The translations under genes and the position numbers were made by a program. A stretch of 64,000 nt of DNA from Thiotrichaceae bacterium (GTDB lineage Bacteria; Pseudomonadota; Gammaproteobacteria; Beggiatoales; Beggiatoaceae), in NCBI GenBank assembly GCA_011391085.1, contig JAABRD010000011.1:55973-119972 (forward strand). Direction: 5' to 3'. Numbering within the stretch: position 1 is the stretch's first letter; each line of letters opens with the position of its first letter. Below are positions 1-8,592 of the stretch, piece by piece. The notes beneath the pieces were generated by a model. It was not told the origin of the DNA, made no database searches, and saw only the letters and a list, made by a program, of their open reading frames with translations.

Positions 1-2
1 GG

Positions 3-110
3 AAAGTTCCTAGATATAAAACTCACGCCACCAATTTTGACGAAGTATTTGATTTTATTGTAGCGGGATATCGGGAAAATAAGTGGCAAGGGGCAAAGTG
101 GGTAGATTGA
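3..110 (+). CDS. C-terminal fragment of an unidentified protein (cut by window edge)
   Basis: An open frame runs from the window edge to a TGA at 108-110 and gives about 35 residues, ending in a charged, aromatic tail ([11 protein letters not shown]). It has no start inside the window and ends 41 bases before the next gene. The composition looks like a real protein end, but nothing identifies the family, and chance cannot be excluded over so short a stretch. Confidence 0.35.
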   Translation, partial: KVPRYKTHATNFDEVFDFIVAGYRENKWQGAKWVD

Positions 111-151
111 AAAAAACACTTTATTCTTTTAACCTCCACAGGACCACCAAC

Positions 152-607
152 ATGATAAAACTCCTCATCAATAACCAAGAACACAACCTTGACGTGGCTT
201 CTGATACCCCGCTATTATGGGTGCTTCGCGATACCATTGGGTTAACCGGCACCAAATATGGTTGCGGCATTGCCCAATGCGGGGCTTGCACCGTGCTGAT
301 GGACGGTGAAGCAGTGCGTTCTTGCAGCCTACCCGTGTCGCAAGCGGAAGGTAAAAAACTCACCACGATTGAAGGTCTCTCCAAAGACCGCAGTCATCCT
401 CTGCAACAGGCTTGGATAGAAGAAGATGTGCCGCAATGTGGCTACTGTCAATCCGGCATGATAATGACAGCCGCCGCTTTTTTGGCAAAACATCCCAAAC
501 CCACCGAAGAGGAGGTTGTGCAAGCCATGAATGGCAATCTCTGTCGTTGTGGCACCTATTCACGAGTGCGTAAAGCCATTCTTCGTGCCGCCGATGCCAA
601 TGGTTAG
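152..607 (+). CDS. (2Fe-2S)-binding small subunit of a molybdenum hydroxylase (IorA/CoxS-like)
   Basis: Small iron-sulfur subunit of a xanthine-oxidase-family molybdenum hydroxylase, of the type found in isoquinoline 1-oxidoreductase and aldehyde oxidases. It passes electrons from the molybdopterin subunit. The 151-residue protein has the usual two halves: an N-terminal plant-type ferredoxin fold with the cluster [11 protein letters not shown], and a C-terminal helical domain with CGYCQSG and NLCRCGTY. I start it at the ATG at 152, where family similarity begins; the frame is open upstream to 83, but that part looks like leader. Its stop overlaps the xdhC start (ATGGTTAG), so the two are translationally coupled. 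The large molybdopterin-binding subunit that should accompany it is not downstream and may lie elsewhere, so the substrate cannot be named. Confidence 0.88.
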   Translation: MIKLLINNQEHNLDVASDTPLLWVLRDTIGLTGTKYGCGIAQCGACTVLMDGEAVRSCSLPVSQAEGKKLTTIEGLSKDRSHPLQQAWIEEDVPQCGYCQSGMIMTAAAFLAKHPKPTEEEVVQAMNGNLCRCGTYSRVRKAILRAADANG

Positions 608-1538
608 TACCACTTTAGAAGTCTTTTCACAAACTCTACGGTGGCTAGAACAAGGTTCTCCCGTGGTTCTTGTCACCGTCGTTCGCACCTGGGGTTCCAC
701 ACCACGGCCCGTCGGGTCCCTCTTGGCTATTCAACCAAACACGGGAGACCTAGTCGGTTCTGTCTCCGGCGGTTGTGTAGAAGAGGATATAGTCAGACAA
801 GTGAAAGCCGGTACCTTCACTCATCCCACGGTTCTCAAATATGGTATCACTCAGGAACACAGTCAACGGCTAGGACTGGCTTGTGGGGGCAGTTTGGAAG
901 TGGTGATAGAACCGCTGACGCAGGTCGAAAGTGTCAAGCCCGCTGTGATTGCATTGGCCCAACGTCAGTTAATGGCGCGTCAAGTGAATCTAATCACGGG
1001 AGAAGTGACTTGGCAACCGGCGACGAGAGAACAATCTTTACAATATGATGACACTCAATTGAGTTGCCTATTGGGTCCCACCTGGCGACTGCTTCTCATT
1101 GGTGCCGTACAAGTCTCTCGTTACCTAGCTGAATTTGCCTTAGCACTGGATTACCAAGTCATCGTTTGTGATCCGCGTTCTGAATATGTTTCGACCTGGC
1201 AAGTCGCAGACGCCACGGTCACTCGCGAAATGCCAGATGAGGCGGTGAAAAAGTTTATTCAAGACTCTCGCAGTGCCGTGGTAGCAGTCACCCATGACCC
1301 GAAATTGGATGACCTAGCCCTATTGGAAGCCTTGCAGACAAACGCTTTTTATATTGGGGCGATGGGTTCCAAACACAGTTCGACCCAACGTCGCTTACGT
1401 CTCCTCAGTTTAGGCATTTCAGAGGAGGCTTTGACTCGTTTACATGCCCCTGTGGGAATCCCCATTGGCAGTCACACGCCACCGGAAATTGCGATTTCGG
1501 TATTGGCGGAAATGACAGTTGTTCGAAAGCTTTTCTAA
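600..1538 (+). CDS. xdhC: XdhC/CoxI family molybdoenzyme maturation factor
   Basis: Binds molybdenum cofactor and supports its sulfuration and insertion into xanthine-dehydrogenase-family enzymes in the cytoplasm. The 312-residue product has the N-terminal XdhC/CoxI domain (motifs [33 protein letters not shown]) and a C-terminal Rossmann-like XdhC domain ([29 protein letters not shown]). The frame is open upstream, but the ATG at 600 overlaps the stop of the 2Fe-2S subunit by eight bases, which is the normal coupling for this pair. The stop lies in a hairpin that may end transcription. Family assignment is firm. The client enzyme is inferred to be the one whose small subunit is encoded just upstream. 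Confidence 0.92.
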   Translation: MVSTTLEVFSQTLRWLEQGSPVVLVTVVRTWGSTPRPVGSLLAIQPNTGDLVGSVSGGCVEEDIVRQVKAGTFTHPTVLKYGITQEHSQRLGLACGGSLEVVIEPLTQVESVKPAVIALAQRQLMARQVNLITGEVTWQPATREQSLQYDDTQLSCLLGPTWRLLLIGAVQVSRYLAEFALALDYQVIVCDPRSEYVSTWQVADATVTREMPDEAVKKFIQDSRSAVVAVTHDPKLDDLALLEALQTNAFYIGAMGSKHSSTQRRLRLLSLGISEEALTRLHAPVGIPIGSHTPPEIAISVLAEMTVVRKLF

Positions 1539-1559
1539 ACTTTGAAGGTTTAGAGAAGC
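1529..1559 (+). terminator. Hairpin over the xdhC stop codon
   Basis: Inverted repeat GCTTTTCTAAAC / GTTTAGAGAAGC with one unpaired base and a short loop; the xdhC stop lies inside the left arm. No long T-run follows, so it is only a probable terminator. Related hairpins with a CTAAAC/GTTTAG core occur at 3329-3355 and 63739-63764. Confidence 0.45.
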
Positions 1560-1611
1560 TAAATTTAAACTAGACTCGATAGTTCAAGTTTTTCTTCAGT
1601 CAACTCCTGCG

Positions 1612-1725
1612 GGACTAGAGGCGGAAGCCGGGCCTCGGGACTAGAGGCGGAAGCCGGTGGGTAGGACTAGAGGCTTCAGCCGGGCGATGTTAGAGGTTTC
1701 CCGGCTAAAGCCTCTAGTCCCCCGA
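1612..1725. repeat. Family A interspersed repeat cluster (CTAGAGGC...GCCGG)
   Basis: Three direct copies of the unit GGACTAGAGGCTTCAGCCGG or its GGCGGAAGCCGG variant are followed by one inverted copy (CCGGCTAAAGCCTCTAGTCC), so the cluster can fold back on itself. It fills the gap between xdhC and ferritin. The same unit recurs in at least eleven other gaps in this window. Confidence 0.85.
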
Positions 1726-1778
1726 CGGAAAAACTTGAACATCGAGTTAAACCCAACTATTTCAAGAGAAACACTTTT

Positions 1779-2300
1779 ATGATCACTCAAACCATTGCCA
1801 ACGCCCTCAACAGTCAAGTGGGTCGCGAATTTTATTCCGCCTACTTTTACCTCTCCATGTCCGCCCAAAGTGACACTCTCGGACTCAAAGGTTTTGCCAG
1901 TTGGTTCATGGCCAAATATAACGAAGAGTTGCTACACGCAATGAAGATTTACCAGTATATTCTCAACCAAAGTGCCCAGGTGAAATTGTTGCCCATTGAC
2001 CAACCACCCTCCACATTTGAAGGCCCGTTGGCCATGTATGAAGCCACACTTGCCCATGAACAACAGGTCACCAAAAATATCAACGACCTGATTGACTTAG
2101 CGATGTCGGAACGAGACCATGCTACCCAAATTTTCCTACACTGGTTTATCACCGAACAGATTGAAGAGGAAGCTACGGTTTCCGAAATCATCGCGAAAAT
2201 CAAGCTGGTGGGCGGTAGAGGAGATGGGTTGTTTATGATAGATAATCAAGTGGGGCAGAAAGTGTCATTGCCTGCCACGACATCCTCAGCGGCACCATAA
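1779..2300 (+). CDS. Non-haem ferritin (FtnA type)
   Basis: Iron-storage ferritin that oxidises Fe(II) and stores it in a 24-subunit shell in the cytoplasm. The protein is 173 residues, the usual size. All ferroxidase ligands are visible in register with E. coli FtnA: Glu17, Glu50, His53, Glu94, Gln127 and Glu130. The haem-ligand methionine of bacterioferritin is absent from the expected place. The C-terminus keeps the family motif GLFMIDNQ and then extends into a short Ala/Ser/Pro tail. The gene stands alone between a repeat cluster and a hairpin at 2313-2344. No Fur box was clear upstream, where the family A repeat ends about 55 bases before the start. Confidence 0.93.
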   Translation: MITQTIANALNSQVGREFYSAYFYLSMSAQSDTLGLKGFASWFMAKYNEELLHAMKIYQYILNQSAQVKLLPIDQPPSTFEGPLAMYEATLAHEQQVTKNINDLIDLAMSERDHATQIFLHWFITEQIEEEATVSEIIAKIKLVGGRGDGLFMIDNQVGQKVSLPATTSSAAP

Positions 2301-2312
2301 TTAAAATGGTAA

Positions 2313-2344
2313 GAAACTAAATTTCGAAAAGCAAATTTAGTTTC
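2313..2344 (+). terminator. Hairpin downstream of ferritin
   Basis: Perfect 12-bp inverted repeat GAAACTAAATTT / AAATTTAGTTTC with an 8-base loop, 12 bases after the ferritin stop. Placement suggests transcription termination; no strong T-run is present. Confidence 0.55.
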
Positions 2345-2550
2345 TGTGGAACAGTTTAAGACGACTGAATTGGTTTTTCACACGGATCAAACACAAAGTC
2401 CAAATTGCCGAACACCTTTTGAGGAACCGCAATAGAATAGGCCACGGGATGTTTGGTGAACTGATTTTTTCCAGTTTCCCAAAACATGCCCGTGGCGACA
2501 ATGCCATCACTCTCAACCCCTTCTCTCACCTTTTTGCTGGAGACCTTCTC

Positions 2551-3159
2551 ATGTTAGCCGAAGCCATCACTTTTAATCCGGTGACAATTTCACCATCATT
2601 TAAATCCACCGTGGTGGTCAAAAAAACGCCCATCACGGGTGAAGAATTGGCCGCCTTGGGGGATATAGGACGTACCGAATTAATCAAAGGAGAAATTATT
2701 TATCTTATGCCAACAGGACATCCTCATGGTTTTTATGAAGGCAATATCACTGGTTTTTTATTTGCCTTTGTGAAAAAACACAAACTAGGCCGGGTCTTAC
2801 CTGGCGAAGTGGGTATCTATACCCAACGCCGTCCAGATACCGTCCGCGGTGCAGACGTTGCCTTTATCTCGCACGAACGTTTTGCCCAAGTTCAATCCAA
2901 AAGTTTTCTGGATGTGTGTCCAGAATTAATTGTGGAAGTCATGTCACCCGATGACACTTGGTCAGAAGTGAATGATAAATTGGCCGAATATTTTGCGGTG
3001 GCTGCGAAACTGATTTGGATTGTTGACCCACGCAAGCAACGAATCCATCTGTATCGTTCGCTGACTGACCTAGAGGTGTTATCGGTTCAAGATACGTTGA
3101 CAGGTGGCGAAGTGTTACCTGGTTTTCAAGTAGCGGTGGCGGAACTGTTTGACAGTTAA
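2551..3159 (+). CDS. Uma2 family (DUF820) PD-(D/E)XK nuclease-like protein
   Basis: Member of the Uma2 family, which has a restriction-endonuclease-like fold and is greatly expanded in cyanobacteria and large sulfur bacteria; the biological role is unknown. From the ATG at 2551 the protein has 202 residues, close to the usual 185-200. The start is preceded by a GGAGA-like ribosome-binding site; the frame is open to 2419, but the extra residues do not match the family. Visible core: the acidic GADVAFI strand, the PELIVEVMSPDD strand-turn, the KLAEYFAVAAKLIWIVDP helix-strand, and a C-terminal LTGGEVLPGFQVAVAELF segment. A second, unrelated-sequence member lies at 34821-35597. Confidence 0.85.
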   Translation: MLAEAITFNPVTISPSFKSTVVVKKTPITGEELAALGDIGRTELIKGEIIYLMPTGHPHGFYEGNITGFLFAFVKKHKLGRVLPGEVGIYTQRRPDTVRGADVAFISHERFAQVQSKSFLDVCPELIVEVMSPDDTWSEVNDKLAEYFAVAAKLIWIVDPRKQRIHLYRSLTDLEVLSVQDTLTGGEVLPGFQVAVAELFDS

Positions 3160-3328
3160 ACCAGGAGTCCACAAACCAGAAGTCCAAGGCGCAACTTTGT
3201 CAAAGCTACACTTTGGACGCCTGTTAAATTAAAGTTCAATTTGATTTAACAACGGAAAGTTAAATTTAACTTGACAAATTATTCCAAATAAATTATTCTA
3301 AATGATAAATAATCATGATGCCGTTAGC

Positions 3329-3355
3329 TTTCCTAAACCTTAAAAGTTTAGGAAA
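3329..3355 (+). terminator. Hairpin upstream of the P-loop ATPase gene
   Basis: Perfect 10-bp stem TTTCCTAAAC / GTTTAGGAAA. It lies 52 bases upstream of the next start, so it may be a leader structure or the end of a transcript from the left. The core matches the hairpin at the end of xdhC. Confidence 0.4.
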
Positions 3356-3407
3356 ACTGATTCACTGATTCAAGGCAAAACACCAACAATTAAGGAGGTT
3401 TCCTCAG

Positions 3408-4583
3408 ATGTGCTCTTTTGCCACATTGCTTACGAAACTGATGAAAGAAAGAGAACTCAGTGACCAGAAGTTAGTTGATGAAATAACCGCCATTCTTCAA
3501 AAAGAAAAACAAAATGGACAAGTGCCTGGTTCTCCCAGGAAATTTAAAAATGAGATGAAGGACACCATCACCAAAACAACTATTTACAACTGGAAAACTG
3601 GCAGGGTGAAACGTCCTGAATGTTGTTTGGTCAGGGCTTGTGGTAAAGCCTTGAAACTGAATCCCGAACAGTCCGATGAATTTTTGGCAATGGCCAGGTG
3701 TGGGGGGCCACTGCCATGGTTCGAACTCAATGACTTACCCTGTATGCCCGTGGTTGGAACACCCGTTAAACATCCTTATCAGTTTTTTGGACGAGAAGAA
3801 TTATTAGGCAGAATTCAATGGGCGTGGAACAAGATGGTGCCTGAACATATTATGGTAGTGGGACCCCGACGCAGTGGTAAAACGTCGCTGTTGCACTACC
3901 TCAAAAACATCTCGCAGGCGACTCGTTTACGAGAAGGTCAGCCGCAAGGATGGCCACCTGGATGGTGTCAATCTCGGTTAACGCGAGGCTTTCGATTTGC
4001 GTTGATAGATTTTCAAGAGGAGATAACTCGTTCGCCCAATGGATTCATCAAGGTGGTGTTACAGCAATTACTCCATGAAGAGGTTCCTACCCCTTGTGAT
4101 TCTGACTACTTCTCCCAGATCGTCAAGCAACGGCTGAAACAACATCAGGTGGTGATATTAATGGATGAGTTTAATTTGGGATGGCACACCCTTTCCGAAG
4201 AATTTTGGCAGAATCTACGGTCTTTAGGATGCAGTGGAAACGTCAGTTTCGTCTTGGCTTCGCCTGGAAATTTTGCCGAGTTAGCCCAAGAACGGGGGAT
4301 GTCGTCACCGTTTTTCAACATTTTTGGGCATACGCTGACCTTGGAATGTTTTACCGAAAAGGAGGCACGAGAGTTAATTGTTTGTTCTCCTCAGCCATTG
4401 CAAGAAGTTGACTGGATGTTACAAAAAAGTCACCGTTGGCCGGCGTTGTTGCAGATTTTATGTGATGTTCAATTACAATCGCTACAGACAGGTTCACCAA
4501 ATTGGCAGGAGGAGGGGTTACGGCGTATCGAGGGGAACAAGTATTATAAACATTTGCTGGAGTTGCCTGGTGAGGGGAAATAA
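3408..4583 (+). CDS. HTH-like plus P-loop (AAA/STAND-type) ATPase
   Basis: The 391-residue protein begins with an XRE-like helical region (about 1-90), in which TKTTIYNWKTGRVKRP resembles a recognition helix. A P-loop NTPase domain follows: Walker A GPRRSGKTS near residue 155, and Walker B VVILMDEF near 247. The FFGREELL motif just before Walker A is typical of ATPases that act on or with partner proteins (orc1/cdc6-like and STAND NTPases). A strong AAGGAGG ribosome-binding site precedes the ATG. The C-terminus ends soon after the ATPase lid region, without the repeat sensor domain of large STAND proteins. The gene is alone between repeats. Function unknown; a regulatory or defence-related NTPase is an inference. 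Confidence 0.7.
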   Translation: MCSFATLLTKLMKERELSDQKLVDEITAILQKEKQNGQVPGSPRKFKNEMKDTITKTTIYNWKTGRVKRPECCLVRACGKALKLNPEQSDEFLAMARCGGPLPWFELNDLPCMPVVGTPVKHPYQFFGREELLGRIQWAWNKMVPEHIMVVGPRRSGKTSLLHYLKNISQATRLREGQPQGWPPGWCQSRLTRGFRFALIDFQEEITRSPNGFIKVVLQQLLHEEVPTPCDSDYFSQIVKQRLKQHQVVILMDEFNLGWHTLSEEFWQNLRSLGCSGNVSFVLASPGNFAELAQERGMSSPFFNIFGHTLTLECFTEKEARELIVCSPQPLQEVDWMLQKSHRWPALLQILCDVQLQSLQTGSPNWQEEGLRRIEGNKYYKHLLELPGEGK

Positions 4584-4617
4584 GATGGGAAGAAGAGGAC
4601 GGGAAGGCCATTTCCAG

Positions 4618-4835
4618 CGGGACTAGAGGCTTTGACCGCAATGTTATGTTATTAAGTTAGGGAACAAAGCCCCTAAAATTAATCGCCAGGTGGACTAGAG
4701 GCTTCAGCCGGTGGGGGGGCAGAACAGAATTGAAATCGCCATGCCCCCCACCGGCTGAAGCCTCTAGTCCACCTGGCGGCTACTTTATCCCTTAACTTAA
4801 TGGCATTGCGACCAAAGCTTCTAGTTCCATGCGAC
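4618..4835. repeat. Family A repeat cluster between ATPase gene and der
   Basis: Two nested inverted pairs of the CTAGAGGCTTCAGCCGG unit. The inner pair (4690-4775) can form a long hairpin around a short, non-repeated loop. The outer pair carries the divergent ends GGCTTTGACCGCAATG and CATTGCGACCAAAGC, which also form a palindrome. It fills the 285-base gap; no gene is seen in it. Confidence 0.8.
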
Positions 4836-4868
4836 TAGATTATTCATTATTCATTTATTCATTCATTT

Positions 4869-6269
4869 ATGCTTCCAACTCTCGCTATAGTAGGCCGTCC
4901 GAATGTCGGCAAATCAACGTTATTCAATGCCTTAACTCAAACCCGTGAAGCCCTTGTAGCCGATGCCCCGGGCTTGACTCGTGACCGTAAATTTGGCAAG
5001 GTACAGTTCGAAAATAGTCACTATTGGTTAATCGACACAGGTGGTTTGAGTAGTGAATCAGAAGCGATTCTGAACCTCATTACTCAACAAGTGGTGTTAG
5101 CCCTTCAAGAGGCGGATGGGATTTTATTTTTGGTAGATGGACGAGAAGGTTTGACTGTGGAAGATGAAAATATCGCCCAGCGGTTGCGTCCATTTAACAA
5201 GCAGATTATTTTGGTGATTAACAAAACGGAAGGATTATCTGGGGAGTTAATCGCTGCCGACTTTCATCGGCTAGGCTTTGAAACAGTTCATACCATTTCA
5301 GCTGCCCACCGCCGCGGTTTAGCACAGCTAATGGAAACCGTTTTGGAACTCTTTCCAGAGGAGAAAACGGAGGTTGATACCACCTCTTTAGAAACGGTGG
5401 AGGAGGGAATTAAAGTGGCCATTGTGGGTCGTCCCAACGTTGGAAAATCCACTTTGGTCAATCGAATGTTGGGTTATGAACGGGTGGTGGTATTTGATCA
5501 ACCTGGGACAACTCGTGATAGCATCGCGATTCCTTTTGAACGTGATGGGCAACGATATACTTTGATTGATACGGCGGGGATTAGACGCCGGCCGCGAGTT
5601 TTTGAAGTGATTGAAAAATTCAGTGTGATCAAATCATTACAAGCCATTGAGTTGGCCCATATCGTGATAGTGGTGTTAGATGCAAAAGAAGGGATGACCG
5701 ATCAGGATGCGAACTTATTGGGGGAGGTGCTAAACCTGGGACGCGGATTAGTGATTGCAGTCAATAAGTGGGATGGTTTAAGTGCGGCGCATCGAGAGGA
5801 GGTGCGTTATCATTTAGAGAGGAAACTGCACTTCATTGATTTTGCCGAAATTCATTTCATTTCCGCGTTGCATGGCAGTGGCGTGGGGAACTTATTTGAA
5901 TCGATACAAACGTCTTGGCAAGCCGCCCAACGACAAGTGAACACGTCGGTGTTGAATGAAGTGTTACAAAAAGCCGTGGCTGCTTGTCAACCACCTTTGG
6001 TGAAAGGACGACGGGTGAAACTACGTTACATTCATCAAGGTGGTCATAATCCGCCGGTGTTTGTGATTCATGGGAATCAAGTGGCCGCTTTGCCAGATTC
6101 TTATAAACGCTATTTAATCAATACGTTGCGTAAAGAATTGGAATTGGAAGGAACGCCAATTCAGTTGGTGTTTCGGCAAGGTGAGAATCCTTTTGAGGGG
6201 CGCAAAAATGAGTTGACTTTGCGACAACGGAAGAAGCGGCAACGGTTGATGAGACATGTGAAAAAATGA
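4869..6269 (+). CDS. der: Ribosome-associated double GTPase Der (EngA)
   Basis: Essential GTPase of late 50S ribosome assembly. The 466-residue protein has two G domains in tandem, each with an identical G1 loop GRPNVGKST (residues about 8-16 and 189-197). Also visible are G3 motifs DTGG and DTAG, G4 motifs NKTE and NKWD, and a C-terminal KH-like domain (RRVKLRYIHQGGHNPPVFVIHGN). The C-terminal tail is basic (KKRQRLMRHVKK), as usual. Length and motif order are fully normal. It is not flanked by its common neighbours (bamB, hisS), which fits a rearranged, repeat-rich genome. The gene ends just before a perfect palindrome that separates it from convergent dndD. Confidence 0.97.
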   Translation: MLPTLAIVGRPNVGKSTLFNALTQTREALVADAPGLTRDRKFGKVQFENSHYWLIDTGGLSSESEAILNLITQQVVLALQEADGILFLVDGREGLTVEDENIAQRLRPFNKQIILVINKTEGLSGELIAADFHRLGFETVHTISAAHRRGLAQLMETVLELFPEEKTEVDTTSLETVEEGIKVAIVGRPNVGKSTLVNRMLGYERVVVFDQPGTTRDSIAIPFERDGQRYTLIDTAGIRRRPRVFEVIEKFSVIKSLQAIELAHIVIVVLDAKEGMTDQDANLLGEVLNLGRGLVIAVNKWDGLSAAHREEVRYHLERKLHFIDFAEIHFISALHGSGVGNLFESIQTSWQAAQRQVNTSVLNEVLQKAVAACQPPLVKGRRVKLRYIHQGGHNPPVFVIHGNQVAALPDSYKRYLINTLRKELELEGTPIQLVFRQGENPFEGRKNELTLRQRKKRQRLMRHVKK

Positions 6270-6277
6270 GGAAGTCG

Positions 6278-6301
6278 GAGTCCAAAACATGTTTTGGACT
6301 C
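6278..6301. terminator. Perfect palindrome between convergent der and dndD
   Basis: 24-base perfect palindrome with arms GAGTCCAAAACA / TGTTTTGGACTC in a 38-base convergent gap. It belongs to repeat family F (GAGTCC...GGACTC), copies of which sit just after several other stop codons, and probably acts as a two-way terminator. Confidence 0.6.
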
Positions 6302-6307
6302 CTCCAA

Positions 6308-8305
6308 CTATTCGTCCCGCCAAAAATATCCTTGTTGTGCGACTGAACAGCCATTCACTGGATCATACTCCAGATGAAACGCACGCGAAATATTGGGACT
6401 CAACGATTGATAAAAGTCTCTGTCTATCTCGGTGTCCGTTGACAAAATAATCACCTGATGACTAGCCTGGGGGAAGTAATGTTGGACCAGTTTAGAACGA
6501 TGTTTCGAGTCCAGTCTTCCCAAGGGGGTATCAATGATAATTGGCAACTTGCGTCCCGACGTTCTCGCCAAGGCTTCCAAAATGGCAATCGCAAAAATTT
6601 GTTTCTCTCCAGCCGACAACTGGCTTTTCGTCATCTGAATGTCGCGGTCATCAAACAAGGTGACATGAAATGTTTCCGCATCAATCCGTGCCCGCAGACG
6701 GGTGTCGGGCTTCCGGGAGAGACGTTGAAACGCTTGCGTAAATTCGTCTTCTAACTCCACTAAACGACGTTGAGTTGTTCGCGCCGAAAACTCTTCTAAC
6801 AGATTCCTAGCTTGACTGGCATACACAATGGCTTTATTCTCTTTCCAGGTCTTCGTCGTCTGTTCATGCAGACTTTGCATCTGACGATTGATCTCCATGG
6901 CTTCTCGCAACCACGCCTTAGCTTTTTCCAGATGCTGTTCACTCTTGGTTTGCAGTTCACCCAGTTGTTGATTTTTGTTGTTCAACACATATAGGTTCGC
7001 TTTAAACGTCGACGTATCTGAGGCACGTTCTAACCGTACACTGACTTGTTCCAATTCTTCCAACACCTGCTGAAGTTGAATTGTAATCGTTTGAAAACTT
7101 CCCACACTGCGCGGAATCAAATCGGTAATCCAATGCCGAATTTGCATCCCCGTGGTTTCAGATAAATCGTGTATAATCAAATTGTTACCGTTATTCGAAG
7201 TGACTAACCAATCGGCAAACACGTCCTCAATTGTTTGCATGGTGACATTCACATATTGGGGAGGAATCACGGTAGCCAAGGTTGTCGGTAATTGTGACAA
7301 GCGGTCTTGTATCACTTCGGTGACTCCTTGACGTTTTTTCAAAACCGTGTCACGTTCCAGTTGTTTCAGCAATTGTGTCAACTGGTTTTGTACCAACGAC
7401 AATGGAAAGTCCCCACCCAACAGTTCCCGTTGTTGATTTTCCAACCTCTCTTTGTCGACTATCAGCCGTTCCATTTGGGCACGTTCCATCTCCCTGGTAT
7501 TTGCAGAAGGACCGCGGTCCTCATTCATCAAATTTTCCAATTGCGCAATCTCTTCCCGCAATTTTTTGATTTGCTTACGCATCTCCAGCAAGGCAGTCAT
7601 TTCGCGGTCTTTCTTGGCTAACGTCTCTTGATAGGAAATGTCTAACAACAGGAGTTCCTGATGAGTATTTTCTGGAGACACGGTCTCCTTTTGTTGTCTG
7701 AGATAAATCGCCAAATCATTGCGTAACCGTTCAATCAAGTCGAGTCCCAATAACTTCCGAACGGCTTGTTGCAAAATTTCCCCCGTCTCATCTTCTGCCA
7801 GTTCCGCGATTTTTTCACCATCAAAAAAGAAGAGGTCTGACACACCAAGGGGAATCAATTCATTTAAAAAGGCTTGACCTGCTTCGCTGGAAAATTCTTG
7901 CAATGCTTCGCTATCACAAGCAATAGTGAGAGTTTCATGAATTTCTCCATTCCGAATTGACCAGACGCGCCGAATTTGATATTCGTTGAGTTCGCCTTGA
8001 CGGGCATAGGTGAAGGTGACTTCAATGGAAGCGGTCCTGGGAGATACCAAATCATGGCGACTGCGATGAATGGCTTCTTGTAAAAACTGCTGATAACTCT
8101 TTTTGCTAACCATTTGCCCAAGACTTTGTTTGCCATAAAAAGCCAGTCGAATAGCTGTTAATAAGGTCGTTTTCCCTGACCCATTGAGGCCGCCAAATAA
8201 GATAATTGGACGTGTGTGCCCATATCGGTGGTGCGGGGTGAGGTCAAAAGTGTGACGACCTTGAAAGAGACCGAAGTCGCAAAGGGTGAGTGTTTTTAGA
8301 ATCAT
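6308..8305 (-). CDS. dndD: DNA phosphorothioation protein DndD (SMC-like ATPase)
   Basis: DndD is the SMC/Rad50-like ATPase of the Dnd DNA-backbone sulfur-modification complex, thought to open or alter DNA for DndC. The 665-residue protein has an N-terminal DFGLFQGRHTF strand pair and Walker A GGLNGSGKTT (38-47), followed by the family-specific LFFFDGEKIAELAED segment. About 300 residues of heptad-rich coiled coil follow, then the C-terminal ABC signature QLSAGEKQIFA and Walker B LPIIIDTPLGRLD. I take the ATG at 8305, where homology begins, not the longer frame that runs back into repeat sequence. It follows dndC on the same strand across a 287-base gap filled with family A repeats. dndB and dndE are not beside it. 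Confidence 0.92.
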   Translation of the reverse strand: MILKTLTLCDFGLFQGRHTFDLTPHHRYGHTRPIILFGGLNGSGKTTLLTAIRLAFYGKQSLGQMVSKKSYQQFLQEAIHRSRHDLVSPRTASIEVTFTYARQGELNEYQIRRVWSIRNGEIHETLTIACDSEALQEFSSEAGQAFLNELIPLGVSDLFFFDGEKIAELAEDETGEILQQAVRKLLGLDLIERLRNDLAIYLRQQKETVSPENTHQELLLLDISYQETLAKKDREMTALLEMRKQIKKLREEIAQLENLMNEDRGPSANTREMERAQMERLIVDKERLENQQRELLGGDFPLSLVQNQLTQLLKQLERDTVLKKRQGVTEVIQDRLSQLPTTLATVIPPQYVNVTMQTIEDVFADWLVTSNNGNNLIIHDLSETTGMQIRHWITDLIPRSVGSFQTITIQLQQVLEELEQVSVRLERASDTSTFKANLYVLNNKNQQLGELQTKSEQHLEKAKAWLREAMEINRQMQSLHEQTTKTWKENKAIVYASQARNLLEEFSARTTQRRLVELEDEFTQAFQRLSRKPDTRLRARIDAETFHVTLFDDRDIQMTKSQLSAGEKQIFAIAILEALARTSGRKLPIIIDTPLGRLDSKHRSKLVQHYFPQASHQVIILSTDTEIDRDFYQSLSPNISRAFHLEYDPVNGCSVAQQGYFWRDE

Positions 8306-8370
8306 GGTTGGGGGAAGTGAATAATGAATAATGAATAATGGACCTGTTCTCAAAGGATACCCACGGAACG

Positions 8371-8575
8371 TGGACTAGAGACTTCCGCCGATGACATTGG
8401 TGGAGTAGAGGCTTTAGCCGGCACTGGTGGAGTGGAGGCTGTAGCCGGCTGGCAGTAGGCATCACCCCACCACTAAAATTGCGGGGCGCCTACCGCCGGC
8501 AGGCGTTAGCCTCCACTCCACCCTACCTTAACTTAATGGCATTGCGGCTAAAGCCTCCACTCCACTGGCGTTTAC
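8371..8575. repeat. Family A repeat cluster separating dndC and dndD
   Basis: Copies in the variant forms GGAGTAGAGGCTTTAGCCGG and GGAGTGGAGGCTGTAGCCGG face inverted copies containing GGCGTTAGCCTCCACTCC and GGCTAAAGCCTCCACTCC. The whole spans almost the entire dndC-dndD gap and could fold into long hairpins within the dnd transcript. Confidence 0.8.
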
Positions 8576-8592
8576 TCCAACCGTTTGTTCGA

